Origin: Algoriphagus aquimarinus
GTDB lineage: Bacteria; Bacteroidota; Bacteroidia; Cytophagales; Cyclobacteriaceae
Direction: 5' to 3'
NCBI RefSeq assembly: GCF_007997215.1
Contig: NZ_VORW01000001.1
Coordinates: forward strand, 620,001 to 684,000
Length of the DNA stretch: 64,000 nucleotides
Of this stretch, positions 54,359-63,136 are shown one piece after another (positions within the stretch are counted from its first letter, which is position 1; every line of letters begins with the position of its first letter). A program made the position numbers and the translations under genes. The notes beneath the pieces were generated by a model. It had not been told where the DNA came from and ran no database searches. It saw nothing but the letters and a program-made list of their open reading frames with translations.

Positions 54359-55051
54359 ATGCGTTTATTTTTTGTAAAAGATTTTTTGGATTTAGTTTTT
54401 CCACGCAATTGTCTTCTTTGCGGTAGGTCTCTTTATGACCATGAGAATAACCTGTGCACAATTTGTAAAGGAGCACTTCCTGTGACAAGCTATCATTTGC
54501 GGCCAGTGGATAATGATTTATGTGATAAGGTGAAAGGTTTAAGCACTGAAGGTATGGTGATGGCCTATCTTAAATTTACCAAAGGAGGAAATAGTCAGAA
54601 GCTCTTACATCAGCTCAAGTATAGAAATAAGCCTCATCTAGCGAAGGAATTAGGAAGTATGTACGGCAAAATTCTGAACCAAAATGGTTTTGCGGGCTAC
54701 TGGGATGTTATAATACCTGTGCCATTGCACCCATTGAAACAAAGTCGCAGGGGCTATAATCAGAGTGAGCAATTTGGATTAGGCCTTAGTGAAGCCCTTG
54801 CTCTGAAGTTGGAAAATGGTTTACAGCGCGAAAAATTTACAGAAACCCAAACTCAAAAATCGCGTCTCCAACGAATGGACAATATGGACGAGGTATTTCA
54901 AATTTCTCCTTACACTTCTATTTCTGATAAGTCTATTATGCTCGTAGATGATGTGATGACCACAGGAGCAACATTATGCGCATGTGCCAACGTACTTTTG
55001 GCGAATGGAGCAAAAAATGTAGATTTGGTTACTATCGCCGCTGGAGGATAA
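54359..55051 (+). CDS. ComF family phosphoribosyltransferase-like protein
   Basis: 230 residues. A double zinc ribbon has cysteines C18, C21, C33 and C36 (NCLLCGRSLY, LCTICKG). The PRPP-binding loop MLVDDVMTTGATL is near residue 195. ComF proteins are needed for DNA uptake in competent bacteria, though many act elsewhere. Its stop lies 5 nt before the next gene. Confidence 0.88.
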   Translation: MRLFFVKDFLDLVFPRNCLLCGRSLYDHENNLCTICKGALPVTSYHLRPVDNDLCDKVKGLSTEGMVMAYLKFTKGGNSQKLLHQLKYRNKPHLAKELGSMYGKILNQNGFAGYWDVIIPVPLHPLKQSRRGYNQSEQFGLGLSEALALKLENGLQREKFTETQTQKSRLQRMDNMDEVFQISPYTSISDKSIMLVDDVMTTGATLCACANVLLANGAKNVDLVTIAAGG

Positions 55052-55056
55052 ATATT

Positions 55057-55590
55057 ATGATTGATATAGAATTATTGAAGTACCCGATTGGTAAATTTTT
55101 GAAACCTGAAAATATTTCGGATCAAAATCTAAAAGAAGCTAGTGCTTATCTAGGTTCATATCCACAGTATTTGAAAGAAACTGTGAAGGGTTTTTCTGAA
55201 ATACAGTTAAACACCCCCTATCGCCCTGGAGGGTGGTCAGTGAGGCAAGTAATTCATCACGTTGCCGATTCTCATATGAATGCGCTGACGCGCTTTAAAT
55301 TGGCTCTGACAGAGGTAAATCCTACTATTAAGCCTTATGATGAAGCTGCATGGGCAAAAATGTCTGATTATTCATTACCAATTGAATCATCTCTCAACTT
55401 GATTGTTGGAATACATTTTAAATGGGCTGTTATCCTAGAAAGCATGACACCATCAGATTTTCAAAAGACTTATTTCCATCCGGAATCCCAATCTTCTGTT
55501 CCTCTTTCTGAAGTTACACTTATGTATCAATGGCATTCCATGCATCATTTGGCGCATATTCAGCACTTGATCATTCGTGAGAAATGGTAA
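55057..55590 (+). CDS. DinB/YfiT-type putative metal-dependent hydrolase
   Basis: 177 residues from the ATG at 55057, 5 nt after the ComF stop. The metal-binding histidines of the DinB fold are in VIHHVADSHMNALTRFK and WHSMHHLAHIQHL. The opening LKYPIGKF and PYRPGGWSVRQV are typical of YfiT/BstA-like proteins, some of which are thiol (bacillithiol) transferases. Substrate unknown. Confidence 0.85.
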   Translation: MIDIELLKYPIGKFLKPENISDQNLKEASAYLGSYPQYLKETVKGFSEIQLNTPYRPGGWSVRQVIHHVADSHMNALTRFKLALTEVNPTIKPYDEAAWAKMSDYSLPIESSLNLIVGIHFKWAVILESMTPSDFQKTYFHPESQSSVPLSEVTLMYQWHSMHHLAHIQHLIIREKW

Positions 55591-55652
55591 GTAATTTCAT
55601 CTTCCAATCACAAATTCTATCGAATTATTGATTTTAGCCAGTATTTTCAAGC

Positions 55653-56411
55653 ATGAATATTTCCCTAAAAAATCAACGAATACTCGTCACGGGCGCTTCA
55701 AGAGGTATCGGTAGAGCGATTGCAAAGCAACTTTCACAATCTGGCGCAGAAGTGATAATCCATTATAATAATAATGTGAGTGAGGCAGAGAAGCTAAAAG
55801 GAGAGTTAGTAAATCCCGCTTTCATTGAATCCTGCGATCTATCTGATGTAAATCAAGTTGTTGGCTTCATTCCAAAACTGGTAGAAAAATATGGGCCGAT
55901 TTCTGGGTTGGTAAATAATGCAGGTATTTCTAAATCAGCACCCGATAATCTATCCACACATGAATGGGTCAAGATCTGGCAGGAGACTATTCAGGTAAAT
56001 ACTACAGCTCTTGGTATCCTATGCAAAGAGTTTGTAGATCACGCATTGGGTAATCAAAATGGCAGAATAGTCAATATCTCCTCCAGAGCCGCTTTTCGTG
56101 GTGATACTACGGATTATATAGCTTACGCTGCTTCAAAAGGCGCTATTGTCAGTTTGACAAGATCCATTGCCAGACATTACGGCAAGCAGGGAATTAAAGC
56201 ATTTTTGATCGCACCTGGTTTTACAAGAACAGATATGGCTGATGAAATTCTATCTGAATATGGAGAAGACTTCGCATTAAATGACATTGCCCTGAAAGAG
56301 TTGACAAAGCCTGAGGATATTGCGCCAATGGTGACCTTGCTTTGCTCTGGACTTGCTGATCATGCTACTGGAGCTAGTATCGATATCAATGCAGGTTCGT
56401 ATGTACATTGA
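55653..56411 (+). CDS. SDR family oxidoreductase (FabG-like)
   Basis: 252 residues. Cofactor motif VTGASRGIGRAIA (residues 12-24), LVNNAGIS, the catalytic Ser of NISSRAAFRG and YAASKGAIV (Tyr, Lys), and the C-terminal GASIDINAGSYVH. An NAD(P)-dependent short-chain reductase, closest in pattern to 3-oxoacyl-ACP reductases; no exact substrate. Confidence 0.88.
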   Translation: MNISLKNQRILVTGASRGIGRAIAKQLSQSGAEVIIHYNNNVSEAEKLKGELVNPAFIESCDLSDVNQVVGFIPKLVEKYGPISGLVNNAGISKSAPDNLSTHEWVKIWQETIQVNTTALGILCKEFVDHALGNQNGRIVNISSRAAFRGDTTDYIAYAASKGAIVSLTRSIARHYGKQGIKAFLIAPGFTRTDMADEILSEYGEDFALNDIALKELTKPEDIAPMVTLLCSGLADHATGASIDINAGSYVH

Positions 56412-56441
56412 GACTGATACTTAACCCTAAGCAAATTTTAC

Positions 56442-57035
56442 ATGCCTAAAAGGCAAAAACCAAATGAAATTTTCACACCAGAATTAGTCAAAGTCTTTAA
56501 GATTTTTGGCTTGATATCTATTGGTTTAGTACTACTTCTTTCTTTTTTCAATACGAAGCGGGCAAATAACTCTGGGGATGATCTGACTTTCCGTATGACT
56601 TCTTCGAGTCGTTTATATTTTTTGAATGTCAGTGCTATCAAATATGATAGAGAAAGTAGATCAGATGCAGGAATGCTCCTTTTTCGTTATGGGAAAAGAG
56701 AGATTTCTGAGACGAGCCCCTTGCTTGATTTAGTGATTATTCTAAATAGCCAAAAAGATGAGGCCTACCTTTATTTAGAACCAGGAAATATTGATTGGCC
56801 CTTGGAAATTCGCGCTTCTCAAGGAGGAAAGGAACAAACATTTCATCTTCAAAACACAAATAATTCTGAGTTTCTAGCCTATGTGAGGGAGCTCCAACCT
56901 TGGATAACCGCCGATGCCAATTTTGAAATTAAGAAGGACTCAGCTTGGACTCCTATTTGGTCAAAACCGCAAGAAATGGAAGCTGTAAAAACTATATTGG
57001 AAGACTATTTCAGATTGATAAATGAACGAGAATAA
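56442..57035 (+). CDS. Membrane-anchored hypothetical protein
   Basis: 197 residues; one TM segment (about 18-37, VFKIFGLISIGLVLLLSFF) anchors a C-terminal domain of about 155 residues that should lie in the periplasm. No family recognised. It overlaps the thioesterase gene by 14 nt, so the two are translationally coupled. Confidence 0.6.
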   Translation: MPKRQKPNEIFTPELVKVFKIFGLISIGLVLLLSFFNTKRANNSGDDLTFRMTSSSRLYFLNVSAIKYDRESRSDAGMLLFRYGKREISETSPLLDLVIILNSQKDEAYLYLEPGNIDWPLEIRASQGGKEQTFHLQNTNNSEFLAYVRELQPWITADANFEIKKDSAWTPIWSKPQEMEAVKTILEDYFRLINERE

Positions 57036-57495
57036 TCCTATGGAAAACCCTAATAAACAGTTAGAACAATTCAAGAAATTAATTGGCCAAAAGCTGGATA
57101 AAATGCCCTCAATGGCTGGAAATTGGCTTGGTGGGACACTTTTGGAAATTGAAAAAGGATTTATCAAAGTATCCTATACAATCACTCCTGCAATGTGTAA
57201 TCCCGCCAAAATACTTCATGGGGGTGTAGCTTCGCTTATGATGGACGATGTGATTGGAATAGCAAACTTTGCTACAGGTTCTGAGTATCTGATGACCAGC
57301 ATCAACTTGAATGTAGACTTTTTATCTTCAGCAAAAATTGGAGAGAATGTAGAAGTTTCTGCAAAATTAGTTCGTTCCGGCACAAACCTAAATCATTGGG
57401 ACGCTGTAATCACTAAAGATTCAGGTAAACTTGTGGCAAAAGCCAGCTCTAACATGATTAAGACTCATGTAAAGCTAAGTGAACTTGGGTTTTAA
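57022..57495 (+). CDS. PaaI-like hotdog-fold thioesterase
   Basis: 157 residues. The hotdog helix with the active-site region is CNPAKILHGGVASLMMDDVIG, followed by LNVDFLSSAKIGENVEVSAKLV. It would hydrolyse aryl- or acyl-CoA thioesters; the substrate is unknown. Coupled to the gene upstream. Confidence 0.87.
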   Translation: MNENNPMENPNKQLEQFKKLIGQKLDKMPSMAGNWLGGTLLEIEKGFIKVSYTITPAMCNPAKILHGGVASLMMDDVIGIANFATGSEYLMTSINLNVDFLSSAKIGENVEVSAKLVRSGTNLNHWDAVITKDSGKLVAKASSNMIKTHVKLSELGF

Positions 57496-57522
57496 CCTTT
57501 TGCACAACTTAATTTCACACAA

Positions 57523-57930
57523 ATGAAAAAACTATTATTTCTATTCTTTTTTTTAGGATCTGTCACACTAGCACAAGCTCAATGGACTACTGCATTTCAT
57601 ATTAGTAACAGGCCTTTCGCTGCTGTTAACAAGCAATTAGGAGAAAAATGGCTTCCAGAATTTAGGGTGGATGTGGATAATAGCTTTGAATACACCGGCT
57701 TAGAATTAGTGGTAAATTATCTTTTCATTCAAAACGATACCTATCAATTTTATGGAGGGTTAGGAGCCAGAGTTAATTATTTTTCTGGCATAGTAATTCC
57801 CGCTGGTTTGAATATTTATCCATTTGAGAATAAGAATTTTGGTTTCCAAATGGAATTATCTGGAATAGTAGGAGAATTGAGTTACCTCAGAGGTTCAACT
57901 GGAATCAGATACCGCTTCAATAAAAATTAG
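57523..57930 (+). CDS. Small secreted or outer-membrane protein
   Basis: 135 residues with a signal peptide (MKKLLFLFFFLGSVTLAQA). The mature part has alternating aromatic/hydrophobic residues (TYQFYGGLGARVNYF, IRYRF) like a small beta-barrel. No family recognised. Its end overlaps by 4 nt the end of the convergent methyltransferase gene. Confidence 0.6.
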   Translation: MKKLLFLFFFLGSVTLAQAQWTTAFHISNRPFAAVNKQLGEKWLPEFRVDVDNSFEYTGLELVVNYLFIQNDTYQFYGGLGARVNYFSGIVIPAGLNIYPFENKNFGFQMELSGIVGELSYLRGSTGIRYRFNKN

Positions 57931-58460
57931 AATTGCTCCATTTTCACCATCAGGTCCCACACCGCTATTCCTAAGGAAACAGAAATATTCAAGGAGTGCT
58001 TGGTTCCTAGTTGTGGAATTTCCAAGACTGCATCACAAGCATTAAGCACTTCTTCTTCTACCCCAAAAACTTCATTTCCGAATACTAACGCATATTTTTT
58101 ACCTTTTTCCGGAGTAAAATCATTCAACTTTACTGAGCGATCTACTTGCTCCAACGCGCAAATCTGATAGCCTTCAGCTTTCAGTTTATCCATGGCCATC
58201 ATAGTATTCAGGCAATATTCCCATTCTACTGATTCGGTTGCTCCCAAAGCAGTTTTCTGAATATCACGATGAGGGGGAGTTCCAGTAATGCCGCAGAGGT
58301 AGATTTTTTCCACACCAAATGCATCACCTGTTCGGAAGGCAGAACCCACATTATTTAGGCTTCGAATATTGTCCAGAACGAGCACGATCGGCGATTTATC
58401 CATTGTCTTAAACTCCTCTACAGAGACTCTTTCGAGCTCTTCCATGCTTAATTTTTTCAT
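57927..58460 (-). CDS. TrmH/SpoU family RNA 2'-O-methyltransferase
   Basis: 177 residues, SPOUT domain only. Motif 1 LDNIRSLNNVGSAFRTGDAFG, motif 2 ALVFGNEVFGVEEEVL and motif 3 IPQLGTKHSLNISVSLGIAVWDL form the trefoil-knot SAM site. It methylates ribose in tRNA or rRNA; the target cannot be read from sequence. Confidence 0.9.
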   Translation of the reverse strand: MKKLSMEELERVSVEEFKTMDKSPIVLVLDNIRSLNNVGSAFRTGDAFGVEKIYLCGITGTPPHRDIQKTALGATESVEWEYCLNTMMAMDKLKAEGYQICALEQVDRSVKLNDFTPEKGKKYALVFGNEVFGVEEEVLNACDAVLEIPQLGTKHSLNISVSLGIAVWDLMVKMEQF

Positions 58461-58552
58461 CCTTTTTTGTTCTGCTTTGTGAATGGCTTATTTTCGGGCA
58501 TATTCCCTTCGAATACTCTTCCCAAAATTAGTATAAAAGTAAGCATACCCCC

Positions 58553-61159
58553 ATGAGTAAGTCAAAAGACGGAAAAGAAACGCCCTTAATGAAGCAGTAT
58601 AATGCGATAAAAGCCAAGCATCCAGGTGCCTTGTTGCTTTTTCGTGTTGGGGATTTTTATGAGACATTCGGAGAAGACGCAGTTCGTGCAAGTAAAATTC
58701 TGGATATCGTTTTGACGAAAAGAGCTAATGGATCAGCTTCCCATATAGAACTTGCGGGCTTTCCTCACCATTCTTTGGATACCTATTTGCCCAAATTAGT
58801 GCGTGCTGGGAATCGCGTGGCCATTTGTGATCAGTTGGAAGATCCTAAGTCAGTGAAGGGAATCGTTAAGCGAGGGGTGACGGAATTAGTGACTCCAGGC
58901 CTTTCTTTCAATGATCAGGTTCTTGACACTAAGAAAAACAACTATCTCGCTTCCATTGCATTTGGTAAGGACAAGCATGGAATAGCTTTCCTAGACCTTT
59001 CCACAGGTGAATTTATGTGTGCCGAAGGGACTTCATCTTATCTCGAAAAGCTGATCCAAAGCTTTGCACCTTCAGAAATTATTTTTTCTAAATCAGCTAA
59101 AAAACTTGCTGCTGAAATGCTGAAGAATGATTTCATCACTTTTCATTGTGAGGATTGGGTTTACCAATATGACTTTACTTACGAAAAGCTCAAAACTCAT
59201 TTTGCCACAGCCAATCTGAAAGGATTTGGGATAGAGGAGATCGAAACTGGAATCATAGCAGCTGGTGCGATTTTGTATTATCTGGAAGAAACTGAGCATA
59301 AAGAAATTCAGCATATCTCTTCCATTTCAAGAATTGCAGAGGAGAAATATGTATGGTTGGATAAATTCACCATCCGAAATTTAGAATTGGTATTTCCACA
59401 GCACGAAGGCGGTGTTCCTTTAATCAATATCCTAGATCAGACAGTGACGCCGATGGGCTCGCGTATGATGAAAAAGTGGATGGTGCTTCCATTGAAAGAG
59501 AAATCTACGATAGATGAACGGCTGAATGTGGTTGATTTCTTTTATCAAAATGAAGCGCTGATAGCCGAAATGGTCGATCCGTTGAAGCATATCGGTGATC
59601 TGGAGCGATTGATTTCCAAAGTGGTGGTCGGTCGTGCAAATCCGCGTGAGATAAATCAAATCAAACGTGCGCTAGTAAACATTTTACCTATCAAAGAACT
59701 TCTCAAAAATCAGAAGAATCCTACACTGCAGCGACTTTCTGATCAGTTACATCCATGTGAATTTCTAAGAGAAAAAATAGACAAGGAGCTCAAAGAGGAT
59801 GCTCCCATGCTGACGCATCAGGGTGGGATAATCAACGATGGCGTAGATGCAGAGCTGGATGAATACCGTGGTTTGGCGAATACCGGAAAGGATTTTCTGG
59901 TGTCTATTCAGCAGCGTGAAGTGCAGAAAACAGGAATTTCCTCTCTTAAAATTGCTTTCAATAGGGTTTTCGGCTACTATTTGGAAGTGACACATTTACA
60001 TAAAGACAAAGTGCCTGCGGAGTGGATTCGTAAGCAGACTCTCGTAAATGCAGAACGATACATCACGCCAGAGCTGAAAGAATACGAGGACAAAATCCTG
60101 AATGCTGAGGATAAAATGATTGCGATAGAGCAGCGATTTTTTCTAGCATTAGTACAGGAGACTGCTCAGTTTGTCACACAAATCCAGCAAAATGCCAGAG
60201 TTCTAGGTACGCTGGATGTCCTACTTTCTTTTGCGCAGGTGGCGCTCTCCAGCGGCTATTGCAGACCAAAAATCTCAGATACAGAAACCCTTGAAATCAA
60301 AGACGGCCGTCATCCTGTGATCGAGAAGCAATTGCCTCCAGGAGAGAATTACGTACCGAATGATATTTACCTGGATCACGATTCACAGCAGATCATGATC
60401 ATCACTGGTCCCAATATGGCCGGTAAGTCCGCCCTGCTGCGTCAAACCGCCTTGACAGTCCTAATGGCTCAGATGGGAAGCTTTGTGCCTGCATCCTTTG
60501 CGAGAATAGGCATTATCGATAAGGTGTTCACACGTGTGGGGGCTTCGGATAATCTTTCCAAGGGTGAATCTACCTTTATGGTGGAGATGACCGAGACAGC
60601 CAGTATTTTGAATAACCTATCTGATAGAAGTTTGGTGCTGATGGATGAAATTGGTCGCGGTACTTCTACTTATGATGGGATTTCCATTGCCTGGTCTATT
60701 GTGGAATACTTGCACAACCATCCGACATTTAGAGCTAAAACACTTTTTGCAACGCATTACCACGAATTGAATCAACTTGCCGCTGATTTTCCTAAAATCA
60801 AGAATTTTAATGTTTCTGTGAAGGAAGTTGGAAACAAAGTGATTTTTATGCGAAAGCTGAAGCCTGGAGGAAGTGAGCACAGCTTTGGTATTCACGTGGC
60901 TCAGATGGCAGGTATGCCTAATCCAATCGTATTAAGGGCGGCTGAAATTATGTCTCATCTGGAAAAAGATAAGGACGTAGCCGAGCAAAAGGAAAAAGTG
61001 AAATCTATACCTAAGAATAATTATCAGCTAAGCATGTTTGAGCTGGATCCTAAGTTCCAAGAGGCAAAAGAGTTAATTGAAGGAATTGATATCAATGCGA
61101 TATCTCCGATTGAAGCTCTTCTCAAATTGCACGAGATTAAAAAGAAAATTGAAACATAA
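58553..61159 (+). CDS. mutS: DNA mismatch repair protein MutS
   Basis: 868 residues. The mismatch-binding Phe-x-Glu is in FRVGDFYETFG. The ATPase domain has Walker A GPNMAGKS (619-626) and Walker B VLMDEIGRGTSTYDG, followed by FATHYHELNQLA. It recognises base mismatches and recruits MutL. Length is standard. Confidence 0.97.
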   Translation: MSKSKDGKETPLMKQYNAIKAKHPGALLLFRVGDFYETFGEDAVRASKILDIVLTKRANGSASHIELAGFPHHSLDTYLPKLVRAGNRVAICDQLEDPKSVKGIVKRGVTELVTPGLSFNDQVLDTKKNNYLASIAFGKDKHGIAFLDLSTGEFMCAEGTSSYLEKLIQSFAPSEIIFSKSAKKLAAEMLKNDFITFHCEDWVYQYDFTYEKLKTHFATANLKGFGIEEIETGIIAAGAILYYLEETEHKEIQHISSISRIAEEKYVWLDKFTIRNLELVFPQHEGGVPLINILDQTVTPMGSRMMKKWMVLPLKEKSTIDERLNVVDFFYQNEALIAEMVDPLKHIGDLERLISKVVVGRANPREINQIKRALVNILPIKELLKNQKNPTLQRLSDQLHPCEFLREKIDKELKEDAPMLTHQGGIINDGVDAELDEYRGLANTGKDFLVSIQQREVQKTGISSLKIAFNRVFGYYLEVTHLHKDKVPAEWIRKQTLVNAERYITPELKEYEDKILNAEDKMIAIEQRFFLALVQETAQFVTQIQQNARVLGTLDVLLSFAQVALSSGYCRPKISDTETLEIKDGRHPVIEKQLPPGENYVPNDIYLDHDSQQIMIITGPNMAGKSALLRQTALTVLMAQMGSFVPASFARIGIIDKVFTRVGASDNLSKGESTFMVEMTETASILNNLSDRSLVLMDEIGRGTSTYDGISIAWSIVEYLHNHPTFRAKTLFATHYHELNQLAADFPKIKNFNVSVKEVGNKVIFMRKLKPGGSEHSFGIHVAQMAGMPNPIVLRAAEIMSHLEKDKDVAEQKEKVKSIPKNNYQLSMFELDPKFQEAKELIEGIDINAISPIEALLKLHEIKKKIET

Positions 61160-61208
61160 GCCTTCAGTTTTCGTGTGTTACTTTAGTTTATATTGACTAG
61201 ATTTTTTT

Positions 61209-62006
61209 ATGGATAAATTATTGCTGAAAGATTTGCGTAAGCAGAATAAATACACTCAATTTTTCCAAGAGTGGAAAGAGCAGAAATTCGAGGAACATCC
61301 AGATGAACAAAGGAAAATGGATGAGCTTGAACTTTTGAGTCAGAATATTGGCATGAAAGAAGGCTTAACCATTGCTTGCTTTGACTATAGAAATTTGAGC
61401 TTAGCTTTTTTTACCGGGAATGTAGGAGAGTTGACAGGCTATCCTGCCTCTATGTTCCGAGAAAAAGGCATGGAAACTACCTTTAGTATGACACATCCTG
61501 AGGATAGATCTGAGCTTGTTCGTTTTCAAAAAATAGTTTTTGATAGTTTTCATCAACTTTCACTAGTAGAAAAATACACCTTTGAATTTTCATATACTAC
61601 GCGATGGGTTCATCGTATTACGAATAAAGTCACCTGGGTGTTAGGAAAAGCTAGGCCTTATTTGATAGATTCTGCTGGTAATTTTGCGATGGATTTACAT
61701 ATCATTGTGCAGCTTCATACTCCACCCAAAATCATGGGGTATGACTGGAATTATTCCTTCCAAAAAGAGGATGGGACACGAGTATTTGTAAGTAAGAATT
61801 CTCCTAATAGTAGAATAGTCACTTTGACTAAAAAAGAAAAAGAGATCGTAAAATTGATTTTGGATGGTAAAGAGTCCAAAGAAATCGCGGAGAACTTGAA
61901 TATTTCTGTAAATACAGTGGGCACACATCGAAAAAACATCCTAAAAAAGCTAAATGCTAGGAATGTAGGAGAAATGGTAAAAATATTATCAATATATCCG
62001 TTTTGA
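61209..62006 (+). CDS. PAS-LuxR type transcriptional regulator
   Basis: 265 residues. The middle part (about 50-150) resembles a PAS_3 sensor: LAFFTGNVGELTGYPASMF and HPEDRSELVRFQKI. The C-terminal LuxR-type helix-turn-helix is LTKKEKEIVKLILDGKESKEIAENLNISVNTVGTHRKNILKKL read in overlapping pieces (about 198-240). No receiver domain. Ligand and targets unknown. Confidence 0.85.
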   Translation: MDKLLLKDLRKQNKYTQFFQEWKEQKFEEHPDEQRKMDELELLSQNIGMKEGLTIACFDYRNLSLAFFTGNVGELTGYPASMFREKGMETTFSMTHPEDRSELVRFQKIVFDSFHQLSLVEKYTFEFSYTTRWVHRITNKVTWVLGKARPYLIDSAGNFAMDLHIIVQLHTPPKIMGYDWNYSFQKEDGTRVFVSKNSPNSRIVTLTKKEKEIVKLILDGKESKEIAENLNISVNTVGTHRKNILKKLNARNVGEMVKILSIYPF

Positions 62007-62075
62007 TATAGATCTGAAAATCAATGATAAGCGGTATTGTTAAAAGTATTTGTGAAAAAATTAATTAGCAGGTTC

Positions 62076-62105
62076 TTGCATATTTATAGATGACGCTTAC
62101 CTTTG
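62076..62105 (+). promoter_or_regulatory. Promoter of tRNA-Gly
   Basis: TTG (62076-62078), 19 nt, TACCTTTG (62098-62105): a perfect match to the Bacteroidota promoter consensus, 42 bp upstream of the tRNA. Confidence 0.8.
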
Positions 62106-62147
62106 CATCCACAATTCAACTGGATCACGTTTCAGTTAACAACAAAA

Positions 62148-62220
<73 letters not shown>

Positions 62221-62223
62221 CAA

Positions 62224-62246
62224 AAAGCCCTTGATTCAAGGGCTTT
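62224..62246 (+). terminator. Terminator after tRNA-Gly
   Basis: AAAGCCCTTG (62224-62233) pairs with CAAGGGCTTT (62237-62246) around ATT, followed by CTTGTTAT. Confidence 0.75.
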
Positions 62247-62302
62247 CTTGTTATAGGGTATTTATAGCTTGGAAACGTCCAAGCGAAGCCTAGATTGTCT
62301 GA

Positions 62303-62320
62303 TCCCGATTGCTATCGGGA
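62303..62320. repeat. Small palindromic repeat between tRNA genes
   Basis: TCCCGAT (62303-62309) and ATCGGGA (62314-62320) form an inverted repeat related to the palindrome at 16311-16324. Confidence 0.45.
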
Positions 62321-62362
62321 GAAGCGCCAAAGATAAAATCTATATTTTAGGGTATAGATTAA

Positions 62363-62446
62363 GCCGGGATGGTGGAATAGGTAGACACGCAAGACTTAAA
62401 ATCTTGTGAGCGTAAGCTCGTGCGGGTTCGATTCCCGCTCCTGGTA
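62363..62446 (+). tRNA. tRNA-Leu (UAA)
   Basis: 84 nt, class II with a long variable arm (GTGAGCGTAAGCTCGT). The anticodon arm CAAGA-CTTAAAA-TCTTG carries anticodon TAA. Acceptor GCCGGGA pairs with TCCTGGT (two G:U pairs), discriminator A at 62446, T arm GCGGG-TTCGATT-CCCGC intact. This is the only complete copy; two 3' fragments follow downstream. Confidence 0.95.
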
Positions 62447-62449
62447 CAT

Positions 62450-62473
62450 AAGCCTCGTAGAAATACGGGGCTT
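62450..62473 (+). terminator. Terminator after tRNA-Leu
   Basis: AAGCCTCGTA (62450-62459) pairs with TACGGGGCTT (62464-62473), followed by TTTG. It is duplicated with each downstream 3' tRNA fragment. Confidence 0.8.
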
Positions 62474-62485
62474 TTTGTTTAAATT

Positions 62486-62719
62486 TTGTTTGTGTTTACT
62501 GTCTATGCCATATCAAGTATTGGAAAAACCTATATCTATGTAGGCATGACTTCTAATTTGGAAGACCGACTTAATCGGCACAATTCGGGATATGAGAAAA
62601 CTACCCGACCCTACCATCCATTTCGGCTAATCTATCAAAAGGACTTTCTGACTAGAGCCTTAGCACGTGAACATGAAAAATTCATTAAGACAACTAGAGG
62701 GAAGCGTACCATTTTGTAG
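62486..62719 (+). CDS. Minimal GIY-YIG nuclease, copy 1
   Basis: 77 residues from a TTG at 62486; a GTG at 62492 (giving MFTVYAISSIGK) is a more usual start for this family. GIY-like TVYAISS, YIG-like YIYVGMTSNLEDRLNRHN with the conserved arginine, and the catalytic glutamate in LAREHEKFIK are present, so the nuclease core looks intact. The gene starts 13 bp after the tRNA-Leu terminator and ends 1 bp before a tRNA-Leu 3' fragment. Identical to copy 2. Confidence 0.8.
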   Translation: MFVFTVYAISSIGKTYIYVGMTSNLEDRLNRHNSGYEKTTRPYHPFRLIYQKDFLTRALAREHEKFIKTTRGKRTIL

Positions 62720-62720
62720 T

Positions 62721-62791
62721 CTTAAAATCTTGTGAGCGTAAGCTCGTGCGGGCCTGCCTGTAGCAGACAGGTTCGATTCCCGCTCCTGGTA
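62721..62791 (+). pseudogene. 3' fragment of tRNA-Leu with 19-bp insertion, copy 1
   Basis: Matches tRNA-Leu from CTTAAAATC (anticodon loop start) to the discriminator base, but the T arm is split by CCTGCCTGTAGCAGACAGG between the 5' stem strand and the loop. The 5' half of the tRNA is absent. It cannot fold as a tRNA. Confidence 0.88.
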
Positions 62792-62830
62792 CATAAGCCT
62801 CGTAGAAATACGGGGCTTTTTGTTTAAATT

Positions 62831-63064
62831 TTGTTTGTGTTTACTGTCTATGCCATATCAAGTATTGGAAAAACCTATATCTATGTAGGCATGACTTCTA
62901 ATTTGGAAGACCGACTTAATCGGCACAATTCGGGATATGAGAAAACTACCCGACCCTACCATCCATTTCGGCTAATCTATCAAAAGGACTTTCTGACTAG
63001 AGCCTTAGCACGTGAACATGAAAAATTCATTAAGACAACTAGAGGGAAGCGTACCATTTTGTAG
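62831..63064 (+). CDS. Minimal GIY-YIG nuclease, copy 2
   Basis: Identical in protein and, by eye, DNA sequence to the copy at 62486-62719, offset by 345 bp. The same start-codon choice applies (TTG at 62831 or GTG at 62837). The perfect identity means either a very recent duplication or an active amplification mechanism. Confidence 0.8.
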   Translation: MFVFTVYAISSIGKTYIYVGMTSNLEDRLNRHNSGYEKTTRPYHPFRLIYQKDFLTRALAREHEKFIKTTRGKRTIL

Positions 63065-63065
63065 T

Positions 63066-63136
63066 CTTAAAATCTTGTGAGCGTAAGCTCGTGCGGGCCT
63101 GCCTGTAGCAGACAGGTTCGATTCCCGCTCCTGGTA
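63066..63136 (+). pseudogene. 3' fragment of tRNA-Leu with 19-bp insertion, copy 2
   Basis: Same as the fragment at 62721-62791, including the identical T-arm insertion, followed by the tRNA terminator. After 63168 the sequence diverges from the repeat unit; the remaining 222 bp to betB show only a GCCCT/AGGGC inverted repeat near 63260-63273 and a TATATTTG box at 63293-63300. Confidence 0.88.

Noticed and set aside
54976..55056. Longer start for the YfiT-like gene inside the ComF gene
   Set aside because: The extra 27 residues are ComF sequence in another frame; the ATG at 55057 fits family length.
62363..62720. Group I intron in tRNA-Leu(UAA)
   Set aside because: The anticodon loop is the classic intron site, but the upstream tRNA is complete and no intron core is visible.
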